Assembly (NCBI RefSeq): GCF_018882415.1
Contig: NZ_JACVOL010000001.1
Coordinates: 1,465,531 to 1,529,530, forward strand
From: Polynucleobacter sp. 86C-FISCH
GTDB lineage: Bacteria; Pseudomonadota; Gammaproteobacteria; Burkholderiales; Burkholderiaceae
DNA: 64,000 bases
Reading direction: 5' to 3'
Shown: positions 29,631-38,014 of the stretch, piece by piece
Layout: every line of letters begins with the position of its first letter
Numbering within the stretch: the first letter of the stretch is position 1
Notes under the pieces: generated by a model
What the model saw: only the letters and a program-made list of their open reading frames with translations
What the model was told of the DNA's origin: nothing
Database searches by the model: none
Made by a program: the position numbers and the translations under genes

Positions 29631-30692
29631 ATGAAACGATCATTTTCAAAAGTTCTACGCGCTTTAGTAGTGACCGCAGGTTTGTCGCTGACTTTGGCAA
29701 GCGGGATCAGTTTCGCTGAGCGTGCACCGATGGCGCCGCTGCCATCTGCTAGCGGAGTAGATATTCCGCCATTGTCTGTGCCGGCCAATCCAAATGCTTT
29801 GGCCAATGGAACGCAAGCACAAGCTCAGCCAGCGAACCCATCTATCTTTACTTCCGCCAATAGCGATCCATATAACTATGTCAGCATTCCTGACAAAGAG
29901 GCTAGCGTACTGATTCAGCGTGCTGGTCAGCAATGGCGCGTGATTCGTAACGGTGTAATCACAGTCTACGGCGGTTGGTTGCTAGCACTTGCGTTTTTTG
30001 GCGTAGTTGCGATGTATACCCTTAAAGGTTCTATCAAGTTACATGAGCCAATGTCAGGCGTGAAAATCAAACGCTTCAGCGCTTTTGATCGCTTGGTGCA
30101 CTGGTTGATGGCTTTCAGCTTTTTAGCCTTGGCATTTACTGGTTTATTGATTCTTTACGGCAAATATTTTGCAATGCCTTTGATGGGTGGAGCAGCTTAT
30201 GGCTCTTTCCTAGATGTTTGTAAGAATATTCATAACTTCACAGGACCTTTGTTTACGATCACTGTTGTGGTTTTCTTCTTACTCTTTGTAAGTAAGAATA
30301 TCCCAGGCAAAGGTGATATGAATTGGATCGTGAACTTCGGTGGCATTTTGAATGGCAAGCATGTGCCAGCAGGCTTCTTTAACTTTGGTGAGAAATTCTG
30401 GTTCTGGTTTGGTATGACATTCTTGGGTCTTACAATTTCAGCCTCAGGTTTTGTGCTCGATATGATCGTACCGTTCATGACTATTGAATACACACGTGGC
30501 ACTATGCAGATTGCAAACATTATTCATAGCAGTGCTGCTATCTTGATGAGTGCACTGGCGATGGGGCACATCTATATCGGTACTATCGGTATGCAAGGTT
30601 CAATCGATGGCATGAAGACTGGTTATGTAGATGCGACTTGGGCTAAAGAGCACCATGAGCTTTGGTACGACGATCTTAATAAAAAGGGTTAA
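29631..30692 (+). CDS. Formate dehydrogenase cytochrome b (gamma) subunit
   Basis: A 353-residue subunit that anchors the dehydrogenase and gives electrons to quinone. It has a cleavable signal (ending SFAERA), an extended Pro/Ala-rich periplasmic segment to about residue 85, then one membrane segment (LLALAFFGVVAMYTL) followed by the four-helix cytochrome b core with candidate haem ligands in FDRLVHW, IHNFTG and the late IIHSSAA and MGHIYIG. The ATG at 29631 is chosen because AAGGAC lies 9 bases before it; the ATG two codons earlier is too close. The N-terminal extension is longer than in E. coli FdnI. Confidence 0.92.
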   Translation: MKRSFSKVLRALVVTAGLSLTLASGISFAERAPMAPLPSASGVDIPPLSVPANPNALANGTQAQAQPANPSIFTSANSDPYNYVSIPDKEASVLIQRAGQQWRVIRNGVITVYGGWLLALAFFGVVAMYTLKGSIKLHEPMSGVKIKRFSAFDRLVHWLMAFSFLALAFTGLLILYGKYFAMPLMGGAAYGSFLDVCKNIHNFTGPLFTITVVVFFLLFVSKNIPGKGDMNWIVNFGGILNGKHVPAGFFNFGEKFWFWFGMTFLGLTISASGFVLDMIVPFMTIEYTRGTMQIANIIHSSAAILMSALAMGHIYIGTIGMQGSIDGMKTGYVDATWAKEHHELWYDDLNKKG

Positions 30693-30695
30693 GCC

Positions 30696-30986
30696 ATGAA
30701 AAAAATCATTGCTTTCACATTCTGTGCTTTTGCTGGAACTGCAGCGTTTGCTGCACTACCTCCATTGACTCCTGAGCAGGCGGAAGCAGCAGCTTTAGCC
30801 AAAGCGAAGACGGCTTATAGCGGTAGAGTAGATGCTTACAAATTATGTTTGTCACAAAACAAGGTGGCAGATCAGTTTAGGATGCCTGGAACTCCAGCTC
30901 CAGGAGCTTGTACTGCACCTCCACCATTTACTCCGCCGGTAGCTGCAGCTGCACCACCAGCCCCAGCAGCACCTGCTGCTAAGTAA
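30696..30986 (+). CDS. Small exported Ala/Pro-rich protein at the end of the formate dehydrogenase operon
   Basis: A 96-residue protein with a signal peptide (MKKIIAFTFCAFAGTAAFA), a helical stretch rich in Ala and Lys containing one YKLCLSQNKVADQFR segment with a cysteine, a second cysteine in PGACTAPPP, and a Pro/Ala repeat tail. The two cysteines could form a periplasmic disulfide. Only 3 bases separate it from the cytochrome b gene, so it belongs to the operon. No domain is recognised. Its stop codon directly abuts the stop of the convergent ABC transporter gene. Confidence 0.7.
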   Translation: MKKIIAFTFCAFAGTAAFAALPPLTPEQAEAAALAKAKTAYSGRVDAYKLCLSQNKVADQFRMPGTPAPGACTAPPPFTPPVAAAAPPAPAAPAAK

Positions 30987-31694
30987 TTAGTCGGACAGCA
31001 ACTCTTGATGTAAGTAGCGTTTAGCTGCATTTGTCAGGGGATTTTCAAAGAAGGGGCCTACGGGTCCCTTTTCTTTTATCTCGCCTTGGTCAATGAAGAT
31101 GATGTGCTGAGCGAGTCTTTGTACTTGAGCCAGTTGATGAGATGAAAAAATCACATCCGCGCCATGCTGATCAAATTTTCGAATGAGGTCTTCAACCTGT
31201 TCGGTAGTGTTGGGATCAAGATTTGCAGTAGGCTCATCTAATAAAACTAAATTCGGCTTGAGAAGAATAGCTCTTGCAAGACATAATTTTTGTCTTTCGC
31301 CGGCAGATAATTTATGTGCTGGACTATTGGCTAAGTTGCTGAGACCAACTTCATCCATAACCTTTTGGATGTCTAATTTGGTGATGCTTGAATCGACATC
31401 TTGAACAATCCCAATGTTAGCGGCTGCAGAAGCTTTAATCATGGGTGTGTGATGCAAAACTAATGAAGTATTGGTTTTGAAAGAGTAGGTGACGGTGCCG
31501 CTATCTGGTTTGATAAGACCATCAAGCACCTTGAGAAAAGTCGTTTTGCCAGCACCATTCGGCCCAATACAAGCAGTAATTCTGTCTGCTGGAATAATCG
31601 CATGTGGAATATTGAGAATTGTTCTGCCATTGCTCTTGACGATGATGTCTTTGAGCTCAATGAACTTCTCAAAATTTTCAACGGAATTAACCAT
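30987..31694 (-). CDS. tupC: Tungstate-type ABC transporter ATP-binding protein
   Basis: A 235-residue ABC ATPase with Walker A GPNGAGKTT, signature LSAGERQKLCLA, Walker B LVLLDEPTANLD and the H-loop FSSHQ. I start it at the ATG that overlaps the permease stop by 8 bases; a start 27 bases upstream would overlap more. Together with the TupB-like permease it would import tungstate or molybdate. The gene lies next to a formate dehydrogenase that needs Mo or W, which supports that substrate. No TupA-type binding protein is encoded in the window. Confidence 0.8.
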   Translation of the reverse strand: MVNSVENFEKFIELKDIIVKSNGRTILNIPHAIIPADRITACIGPNGAGKTTFLKVLDGLIKPDSGTVTYSFKTNTSLVLHHTPMIKASAAANIGIVQDVDSSITKLDIQKVMDEVGLSNLANSPAHKLSAGERQKLCLARAILLKPNLVLLDEPTANLDPNTTEQVEDLIRKFDQHGADVIFSSHQLAQVQRLAQHIIFIDQGEIKEKGPVGPFFENPLTNAAKRYLHQELLSD

Positions 31695-32382
31695 AACGGC
31701 GCTCCGCCACTTGACGAACAATAAGTGTAAATAAATTAGCGATTAGAACTATCCCTAAAAGCACGATTCCCAAAGCAAGTGCTAACGGAAGGTCGCCCTT
31801 ACTTGTTTCAAGAGCAATAGCCGTTGTCATAGTTCTGGTCGAGCGATCAATATTGCCACCCACAATCATGACGGCCCCAACCTCGGAAATTGCTCTGGCT
31901 AGGCCCGCTAGGATAGCGATAGTTAGGGAAAAGCGACAATCCCATATCAACCATTTAAAGCGCGATAAAGGAGGCAATCTGAGGCTTAAAAAGGAATCGC
32001 GATGTATTTTCCACGAGTCCTCTATTAATTGCCGACTAAGGGCGGCGATTAGGGGTGTTGTTAGAAGTGCCTGAGCCACAACCATCCCCTTGGTTGTAAA
32101 TAGCCAGCCCCAGGCTCCCAGGGGGCCTGTACGCGAGAGCATGAGATATACCAGGACCCCAACTATCACTGTAGGCACACCCATCAGGGTATTGAGGGTC
32201 ACAATAATCGTCTTTTTGCCGGTAAATTGCTCGGTTGCCAGAAGGGCGCCAATTGGAAGGCCTAAAAGCGTGCCAATCAAAAGGGCGCTCAGGCTGACTT
32301 GCAGCGAGACTAGGACGATACCCAAAACTGCGCCATCTAGATGGGCAAGCAGAGTAAGGGCGTCCTGAAAAGCTTTCAACAT
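31687..32382 (-). CDS. tupB: Tungstate-type ABC transporter permease
   Basis: A 231-residue inner-membrane permease with about five or six membrane segments. The features TLMGVPTVIVGVLVYLMLSR, SRTGPLGAWGWLFTTKGMVVAQ and the ABC-coupling loop LARAISEVGAVMIVGGNI match TupB permeases more than ModB or PstC types. It is first in a two-gene unit with the ATPase. It is divergent from a Bfd-like gene across 66 bases. Tungstate versus molybdate cannot be separated by sequence alone. Confidence 0.8.
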   Translation of the reverse strand: MLKAFQDALTLLAHLDGAVLGIVLVSLQVSLSALLIGTLLGLPIGALLATEQFTGKKTIIVTLNTLMGVPTVIVGVLVYLMLSRTGPLGAWGWLFTTKGMVVAQALLTTPLIAALSRQLIEDSWKIHRDSFLSLRLPPLSRFKWLIWDCRFSLTIAILAGLARAISEVGAVMIVGGNIDRSTRTMTTAIALETSKGDLPLALALGIVLLGIVLIANLFTLIVRQVAERRYG

Positions 32383-32448
32383 GCGCTAGATTCTATCAAG
32401 GCAATGGCAAAATGGCTGTAATGAGATTGATTTCCCTATTTTCGACCT

Positions 32449-32649
32449 ATGGCTGAAGTGGTTTGCCTCTGTAACGAGGTCCTCGACGTGGATTTGCGTG
32501 AGTATTTGGATGCTCACCCGATCGACTCTATTGACGAGTTGCGTGAGCAGGCTTCTATATGCAATAAATGTATGCAGTGCCAAGAATTGGTCGAAGGTGA
32601 AATCTATTTGGCACGCGTTCGTCGTCAGCGCGCAGCAGGGCAGTTTTAA
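32449..32649 (+). CDS. Bfd-like [2Fe-2S]-binding protein
   Basis: A 66-residue protein with the BFD cysteine pattern: CLC near residue 6-8 and CNKCMQC near residue 38-44. Bacterioferritin-associated ferredoxins reduce bacterioferritin iron; this copy belongs to that small-fold family, but it has an extra cysteine (CNKCMQC) and no bacterioferritin gene is nearby, so another redox partner is possible. Its stop overlaps the next ATG (TAATG). Confidence 0.82.
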   Translation: MAEVVCLCNEVLDVDLREYLDAHPIDSIDELREQASICNKCMQCQELVEGEIYLARVRRQRAAGQF

Positions 32650-33401
32650 TGAGTCTAGTTAACTCTTCCCGCTTTACGGTTTTAAGCATGAATGTTCATA
32701 AGGGTTTATCGCCCTTGCATCGACATGCCACGATTTATCAGTTGCGCCAGCAAATGCGCAGTCATTATCCAGACCTCCTTTTTTTGCAAGAATTGCAACA
32801 GGAGCACCGAGGAAGATTAAGGCGCTTTGAGCAATGGCCGCTGACAGAGTTAACTCACTTTCTCTCTGAGGATTTTTGGCAGCACTGGCATTATGGAAAG
32901 AATGTGGAATATCGTGATGGGCATCATGGCAATGCGATTCTTTCCAGACATCCACAACAAAAAGGAAATAACTACGATATCTCAGCATATCGCTTTGAGG
33001 GTCGTGGGTTGTTGCACAGCATTACTAGGTTAGAAGGTATCGATAAGCCTATTCATTGCTTTTGCGTGCATCTGGCACTCTTCGAGCGCGGCAGAGAGCG
33101 GCAGCTGGAGACTATTATTCGACATATTCAAAACTTGACTCAAGATGGACCCACGATCGTTGCAGGTGACTTCAACGATTGGCGCAATCGTGTGAGTGCG
33201 CCTATGAAAGCCGCTGGTTTTGATGAGGTATTTGAGGTGCTTACTGGTTCGCCGGCGAAAACTTTTCCGAGTGTGAAGCCATTACTTCCTATGGATAGGA
33301 TTTATGTGCGTGGATTAAAAATTCATTCTGCAAAAATTTTGCATGAATGGCTGAAGCTATCAGATCATCTAGGTATTACTGCTGAATTGGAACTTGTATG
33401 A
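32649..33401 (+). CDS. Endonuclease/exonuclease/phosphatase family protein, YbhP-like
   Basis: A 250-residue enzyme of the DNase I-like phosphoesterase fold. Motifs in order: MNVHKG (metal-binding Asn), LQELQQEH (catalytic Glu), CVHLALFERGR, VAGDFNDW (Asp and Asn), and LSDHLGI (catalytic Asp-His). It has no signal peptide. Directly after it, overlapping by four bases, is a cardiolipin synthase gene, the same pairing as ybhP-clsB in E. coli, which suggests a role in phospholipid metabolism rather than DNA repair. The substrate is unproven. Confidence 0.87.
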   Translation: MSLVNSSRFTVLSMNVHKGLSPLHRHATIYQLRQQMRSHYPDLLFLQELQQEHRGRLRRFEQWPLTELTHFLSEDFWQHWHYGKNVEYRDGHHGNAILSRHPQQKGNNYDISAYRFEGRGLLHSITRLEGIDKPIHCFCVHLALFERGRERQLETIIRHIQNLTQDGPTIVAGDFNDWRNRVSAPMKAAGFDEVFEVLTGSPAKTFPSVKPLLPMDRIYVRGLKIHSAKILHEWLKLSDHLGITAELELV

Positions 33402-34873
33402 ATATTTTGTCGTTTATTTTCGGATCCGTTTTTGGATTCTCTCTAATATGGGTTCCAATCGTACACATCCTCATTGTGCTTTTGTTTGGCCTTCACTTGA
33501 TCTCAGCCAGAAGACCAGTGGGTGTAGCATTCGCATGGTTTCTGATCGTGATATTAGTACCCCTTTTGGGAGTTGCCTTTTACGTTCTGATAGGCGAAAG
33601 ACCTGTAGGACGAAAGCTTACCCGCAAGATTGTTCGCATGAATCACGAGTATGAAAAAATTACCGAGACAATGCGCCAGGAGTTTGCGGCTGATAGGCAG
33701 AAGTTGCCAGTTGAGGGAAGGGCTCTCAGTCTTTTAGCTGAGTCCAAAAATGGCTCACCAGTAGTGGCAGGCAACAAGATTGAATTGCATACCAATTCAC
33801 TCAAAATTTTGCAAAATTTTATTGATGAGATTAATGGTGCCCAAAAAAGTTTGCATCTAGAGTTTTATATTTGGGCTTTGGGCGGTGATGCCGATAGAGT
33901 TTGCGAAGCTTTAATTGCAGCATCTCAGCGCGGCGTAGCCTGTCGTGTATTACTGGATTCTTTAGGCAGTAAAAATTGGTTTAAGTCTCCATGGCCGGCA
34001 CGTTTTCGCAAGGCTGGGATTGAAGTAACGGAGGCATTGCCGATTCAGATTGGCCGCTTTCAGTTCCGTCGCGCCGATTTACGTCTACACCGCAAGATAT
34101 TCGTTATTGATGGTGCTGTAGTGTGGACCGGCAGTATGAATTTGGTTGATCCGCGCACATTTAAGCAGGACTCAGGCGTGGGTGAGTGGGTAGATGCGAT
34201 GGTGCGCATCGAAGGTCCAGTAGCTGCCCAGTTTGAATTGACCTTTGCATTTGATTGGAGTGTTGATAACCCAAACATTACGAATTTTAGGGATCGCGAG
34301 CCACCGGCATCGCCTCATGTAGGAGGCGCTATAGCTCAAGAGTTCTCTTCTGGCCCGGTTTATCGTGACGATATTCTTTATCAGGTCTTGTTATCGGCCA
34401 TTATGGATGCTCGTGAAGAGTTGGTTATTACAACGCCTTATTTTGGTCCGGATGATGGTTTAATCCAGGCGTTGATGGCTGCGGCAGCCAGAGGTGTTAA
34501 GGTCACCTTGATCGTTCCTAAGCTTAATGATTCCACGCTAGTGGCTTGGAGTAGTAAGAGCTTCTATGAGGATTTGATGAACTCCGGAGTAATTATTGCG
34601 GAGTTCCATGGCGGCTTACTGCACACGAAGAGTCTGTTAATTGATAAGCGCATTGCCATCTTCGGCTCAGTTAATTTTGATCAACGCAGCTTACGTCTTA
34701 ATTTTGAAATCAGCCTCATTGTTTACAACGTTGATTTCTGTGCCAAATTAGAGAAGTTAATAGAATCTTATTTAGCGCAATCAGATTATGTTGATCCAAA
34801 AGCCTGGGCAAAACGACCAACCTGGCGTCGTTACCTGGAGAATGCTGCACACCTTACTTCACCACTGCTTTAA
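33398..34873 (+). CDS. cls: Cardiolipin synthase (phospholipase D family)
   Basis: Condenses two phosphatidylglycerols into cardiolipin at the inner membrane. The 491-residue protein has two N-terminal membrane segments with a PLDc_N domain, then two HKD catalytic motifs: RLHRKIFVIDG...GSMN near residue 230 and LLHTKSLLIDK...GSVNFD near residue 410. Two membrane segments plus full-length core make it ClsA-like in layout, though its gene partner is of the clsB type. Start overlaps the upstream stop (ATGA); the stop shares TTAA with the convergent CoA-transferase gene. Confidence 0.93.
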   Translation: MNILSFIFGSVFGFSLIWVPIVHILIVLLFGLHLISARRPVGVAFAWFLIVILVPLLGVAFYVLIGERPVGRKLTRKIVRMNHEYEKITETMRQEFAADRQKLPVEGRALSLLAESKNGSPVVAGNKIELHTNSLKILQNFIDEINGAQKSLHLEFYIWALGGDADRVCEALIAASQRGVACRVLLDSLGSKNWFKSPWPARFRKAGIEVTEALPIQIGRFQFRRADLRLHRKIFVIDGAVVWTGSMNLVDPRTFKQDSGVGEWVDAMVRIEGPVAAQFELTFAFDWSVDNPNITNFRDREPPASPHVGGAIAQEFSSGPVYRDDILYQVLLSAIMDAREELVITTPYFGPDDGLIQALMAAAARGVKVTLIVPKLNDSTLVAWSSKSFYEDLMNSGVIIAEFHGGLLHTKSLLIDKRIAIFGSVNFDQRSLRLNFEISLIVYNVDFCAKLEKLIESYLAQSDYVDPKAWAKRPTWRRYLENAAHLTSPLL

Positions 34874-36054
34874 ATTGCTCCACTAACCCGCATAGAAGCT
34901 ATCTCAGACTCTGACATTCCGAGCTCTTTGAGGATAGCGTCAGTATGCTGTCCTACTGCAGGTATAGGATCCATGCGGTAATCGTAGCTGTCATTGAGGC
35001 CTGGAGGTAAAAGGGCGGCTATCGAGCCATTTGGCGTGTCAACCTCAGTCCAGCGATTACGTGCTTTCAGTTGCTCATGCTTCCAAAGACCTGCCATGTC
35101 ATTGAGATGGGCATTTGCAATTTGTGCTTTTTCTAAGCGAGCGATTAATTGCTCTGAGCTGAGTTTGCTAAAGCAAGCATTAATGATTTCTAGGAGTTCA
35201 GCACGTTTTTCGTTACGCTTGAAGTTGCGATCAAAGCGTTCATCTTGAGCTAGTGCGGGATTCTCTATAACTATCTCGCAAAACTGCACCCATTCACGTT
35301 CGTTTTGAAGGCCCAGCATGACAGTCTTTCCATCGCCTGCTTTGAAGGGGCCATATGGGTAGATAGTTGCATGTGATGCGCCATTTCTTGGTGGCGGCTC
35401 AGCACCTTTGTAGGCGTAATACATTGGGAAACTCATCCACTCACTTAATGCCTCAAGCATGGAGATATCAATCACCGAGCCTTTTCCAGTTTTTCCTCTT
35501 TGTAGCAATGCTGCCAAGATATTCGTATAGGCATACATTCCTGCTGCAATGTCGGCGATTGAGTTACCAGCTTTGCTTGGCGTCTCTGGTGTTCCGGTAA
35601 TCGAAAGAAATCCTGCTTCGCTTTGGATTAAGAGGTCATAAGCTTTTTTATCGCGATAAGGCCCATCATTGCCGTAACCCGAGATAGCGCAGGTGATTAA
35701 TCCAGGATTATCTTTCTGCAAAACCTCTGGGCTCAGACCCATACGAGAGGCTGCACCAGGCGCAAGGTTTTGGATAAAGACATCTGCGGTTTTCAATAAA
35801 TTTTTTAAGATTGCCATTGCAGAGTCTTGCTTGAGGTCAAGCGTCAAACTCTCTTTAGATCGATTGACCCAAACGAAGTGAGAGGAGAGTCCCTCAACCT
35901 GAGTGTCATAACCTCTCGCAAAGTCTCCGCCCCCAGGGCGTTCAATTTTAATAATGCGCGCACCCAAATCAGCCAATTGGCGAGTGCAGAATGGTGCCGC
36001 AATGACATGTTCTAGTGCAACAACCGTAATGCCATCTAATGGACGAACGCTCAT
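34870..36054 (-). CDS. CaiB/BaiF-type CoA-transferase (class III)
   Basis: A 394-residue class III CoA-transferase that would move CoA between carboxylic acids. Landmarks are LDGITVVALEHVIAAPFCTRQLADLGA at the start, IKIERPGGGDFARGYD, and the region GNSIADIAAGMYA, which holds the catalytic aspartate. It follows an acyl-CoA dehydrogenase gene by 11 bases; the pair probably activates an organic acid and then oxidises or re-dehydrogenates its CoA ester. The acid is unknown. Formyl-CoA/oxalate use is possible in the family but nothing here points to it. Confidence 0.9.
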   Translation of the reverse strand: MSVRPLDGITVVALEHVIAAPFCTRQLADLGARIIKIERPGGGDFARGYDTQVEGLSSHFVWVNRSKESLTLDLKQDSAMAILKNLLKTADVFIQNLAPGAASRMGLSPEVLQKDNPGLITCAISGYGNDGPYRDKKAYDLLIQSEAGFLSITGTPETPSKAGNSIADIAAGMYAYTNILAALLQRGKTGKGSVIDISMLEALSEWMSFPMYYAYKGAEPPPRNGASHATIYPYGPFKAGDGKTVMLGLQNEREWVQFCEIVIENPALAQDERFDRNFKRNEKRAELLEIINACFSKLSSEQLIARLEKAQIANAHLNDMAGLWKHEQLKARNRWTEVDTPNGSIAALLPPGLNDSYDYRMDPIPAVGQHTDAILKELGMSESEIASMRVSGAI

Positions 36055-36065
36055 ATGGTTACTTT

Positions 36066-37235
36066 TTAGAAAGATCTTGGTAGGCCAAGAACATGTTCAG
36101 CAATATAGGAATAAATCAAATTGGTTGAAATTGGCGCCACTTGATAGAGACGAGTTTCTCTAAACTTACGTTCAACATCATATTCATTAGCAAAACCAAA
36201 ACCACCATGGGTTTGTAAGCACACGTTCGCAGCCTCCCAAGATGCTTTAGCTGCAAGGTACTTAGCCATATTGGCTTCAGGGCCGCAAGGTTGGTGATTA
36301 TCAAATAGCTCGCAGGCTTTAAAGCGCATAAGATTGGCTGCCTCAGTTTCAATATAGCTATCTGCGATCGGAAATTGAATGCCTTGGTTTTTACCGATAG
36401 GTCGATCAAATACAACTCGGTCATTGGCGTAACGACGTGCGCGATCAATAAACCAGTAAGCATCACCTATGCATTCAGCAGCAATTAATACGCGTTCTGC
36501 ATTTAATCCATCCAGAATGTATTTAAAGCCCTGACCTTCGGTGCCAATGAGGTTTTCAGCAGGAATTTCTAAGTTGTCAAAAAATACTTCATTGGTTTCA
36601 TGATTGACCATATTGGCAATTGGCCGAACCTCCATACCTTTGCCAATAGCATCAGCAAGATTCACGATAAAGATCGACATACCTTCTGATTTACGCTGCA
36701 CTTCACTGATGGGGGTAGTGCGAGCCAGCAGGATCATCAGATCAGAGTGTTGAATGCGGGAGATCCAAACCTTTTGGCCATTCACCACATACTTATCACC
36801 TTTTTTAACTGCAGTGGTTTTTAATTTAGTTGTATCGGTCCCCGTTGTCGGCTCAGTCACAGCCATGCTTTGCAAGCGCAACTCGCCTGATGCAATTTTA
36901 GGAAGATACATTTTTTTCTGGGCTTCTGAGCCGTGACGCAACAAGGTACCCATGTTGTACATCTGCCCGTGGCATGAGCCTGAATTACCGCCAGAAAAAT
37001 TAATCTCTTCCATGATGACGGATGCTTCGGCGAGGCCTAAGCCTGATCCACCGTATTCCTCTGGGATGAGGGCAGCCAACCAACCGGCCTTGGTCATTGC
37101 ATCTACAAAAGCTTCTGGATAGCCTCTTTCGTGATCAATTTTTTGCCAGTAAGCGGAGTCAAAAGAGCCGCAGAGGTCGCGTAATGCTTCGCGCATTTCT
37201 TGATATTGGTCTGGCTTTGGAATGGGGTAACTCAT
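36066..37235 (-). CDS. Acyl-CoA dehydrogenase
   Basis: A 389-residue FAD enzyme that introduces an alpha-beta double bond into an acyl-CoA. The family layout is complete: helical N-domain (IPEEYGGSGLGLAEASVIMEE), middle beta domain (AVTEPTTGTDTTKLKTTA, VNGQKVWISRIQHSD) and C-domain (YANDRVVFDRPIGKNQGIQFPIAD, CLQTHGGFGFANEYDVER). It is first in a two-gene unit with the CoA-transferase, and about 200 bases of non-coding sequence lie upstream. Chain length preference cannot be deduced. Confidence 0.92.
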   Translation of the reverse strand: MSYPIPKPDQYQEMREALRDLCGSFDSAYWQKIDHERGYPEAFVDAMTKAGWLAALIPEEYGGSGLGLAEASVIMEEINFSGGNSGSCHGQMYNMGTLLRHGSEAQKKMYLPKIASGELRLQSMAVTEPTTGTDTTKLKTTAVKKGDKYVVNGQKVWISRIQHSDLMILLARTTPISEVQRKSEGMSIFIVNLADAIGKGMEVRPIANMVNHETNEVFFDNLEIPAENLIGTEGQGFKYILDGLNAERVLIAAECIGDAYWFIDRARRYANDRVVFDRPIGKNQGIQFPIADSYIETEAANLMRFKACELFDNHQPCGPEANMAKYLAAKASWEAANVCLQTHGGFGFANEYDVERKFRETRLYQVAPISTNLIYSYIAEHVLGLPRSF

Positions 37236-37437
37236 GGAAGTCTCAATTTATAAGTTTTATGGTTTAACTGCCTATACAGACGATAGTTTAAGCAAGATTT
37301 AGAAATCTTGGATCCTGACCAAAACAAGGCAAAATAGGCTCTATGAGAGCAAATGAAGGCGCCATAATTGCCAACAACCTATGCCATTGGATTAAGTCCA
37401 TTTGTTTGCGTGCCCATGTCATAGGGGCTTGGTCTTA

Positions 37438-37941
37438 ATGGAGCATATGTTCGAGCATTTCTTTGCCTGGTTTGGGATGCCTTCCGTTGGGTTACCAGCG
37501 GTATTTATCAGTGCATTCATTTCCGCCACATTAATACCAGCAGGTTCCGAGCCTATCTTGTTTGGCTACATCACTCTAAACCCTCACTTATTTTGGCTTG
37601 CGATTATGGTTGCCACAGTAGGTAATACATTGGGCGGAATGGTGGATTGGTGGCTTGGAGTAGTTGCTCGCAATAGCTTTAAAGCAATGGATGAGCCTAG
37701 CAATAGTCGTCTTAAGCGTTGGCTAGAGGGCTGGGGTCCCAAGCTGTTGTTGCTCTCTTGGCTTCCTGGTCTTGGTGACCCCTTATGTTTGGCAGCGGGA
37801 TGGTTAAAGCTTCCCTGGCAGCCATGCTTGATTTATATGTTTATAGGCAAGCTATTGCGCTTCATTCTATTTACTTGGCTCCTCACTCTGGTTCCAGATA
37901 GCTTTTGGCATCAGCTGGGCAGATGGCTACATCTGATCTAA
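37438..37941 (+). CDS. YqaA/DedA-family membrane protein
   Basis: A 167-residue protein with about four hydrophobic segments of the VTT/DedA (YqaA) group. FISATLIPAGSEPILFGYI, the GNTLGGMVDWWLGV segment and WLPGLGDPLCLAAGWLKLPW match YqaA. Larger DedA proteins flip polyprenyl phosphate or phospholipids; YqaA proteins are not characterised. I prefer the ATG at 37438; an ATG three codons later is possible and a TTG/ATG at 37402 gives an N-terminus with no hydrophobic character. Confidence 0.83.
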   Translation: MEHMFEHFFAWFGMPSVGLPAVFISAFISATLIPAGSEPILFGYITLNPHLFWLAIMVATVGNTLGGMVDWWLGVVARNSFKAMDEPSNSRLKRWLEGWGPKLLLLSWLPGLGDPLCLAAGWLKLPWQPCLIYMFIGKLLRFILFTWLLTLVPDSFWHQLGRWLHLI

Positions 37942-38014
37942 GCCCCAGATCCTGTAACATCAAGTTTTTGGGTAAATTCAACAGCCCTTTAGTTAACTTG
38001 ATACGGTAAAAGAA

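Noticed and set aside
37342..37437. A 31-codon frame upstream of the YqaA gene
   Set aside because: No ribosome-binding site, and its composition suggests no real protein; the frame simply ends at the YqaA start.
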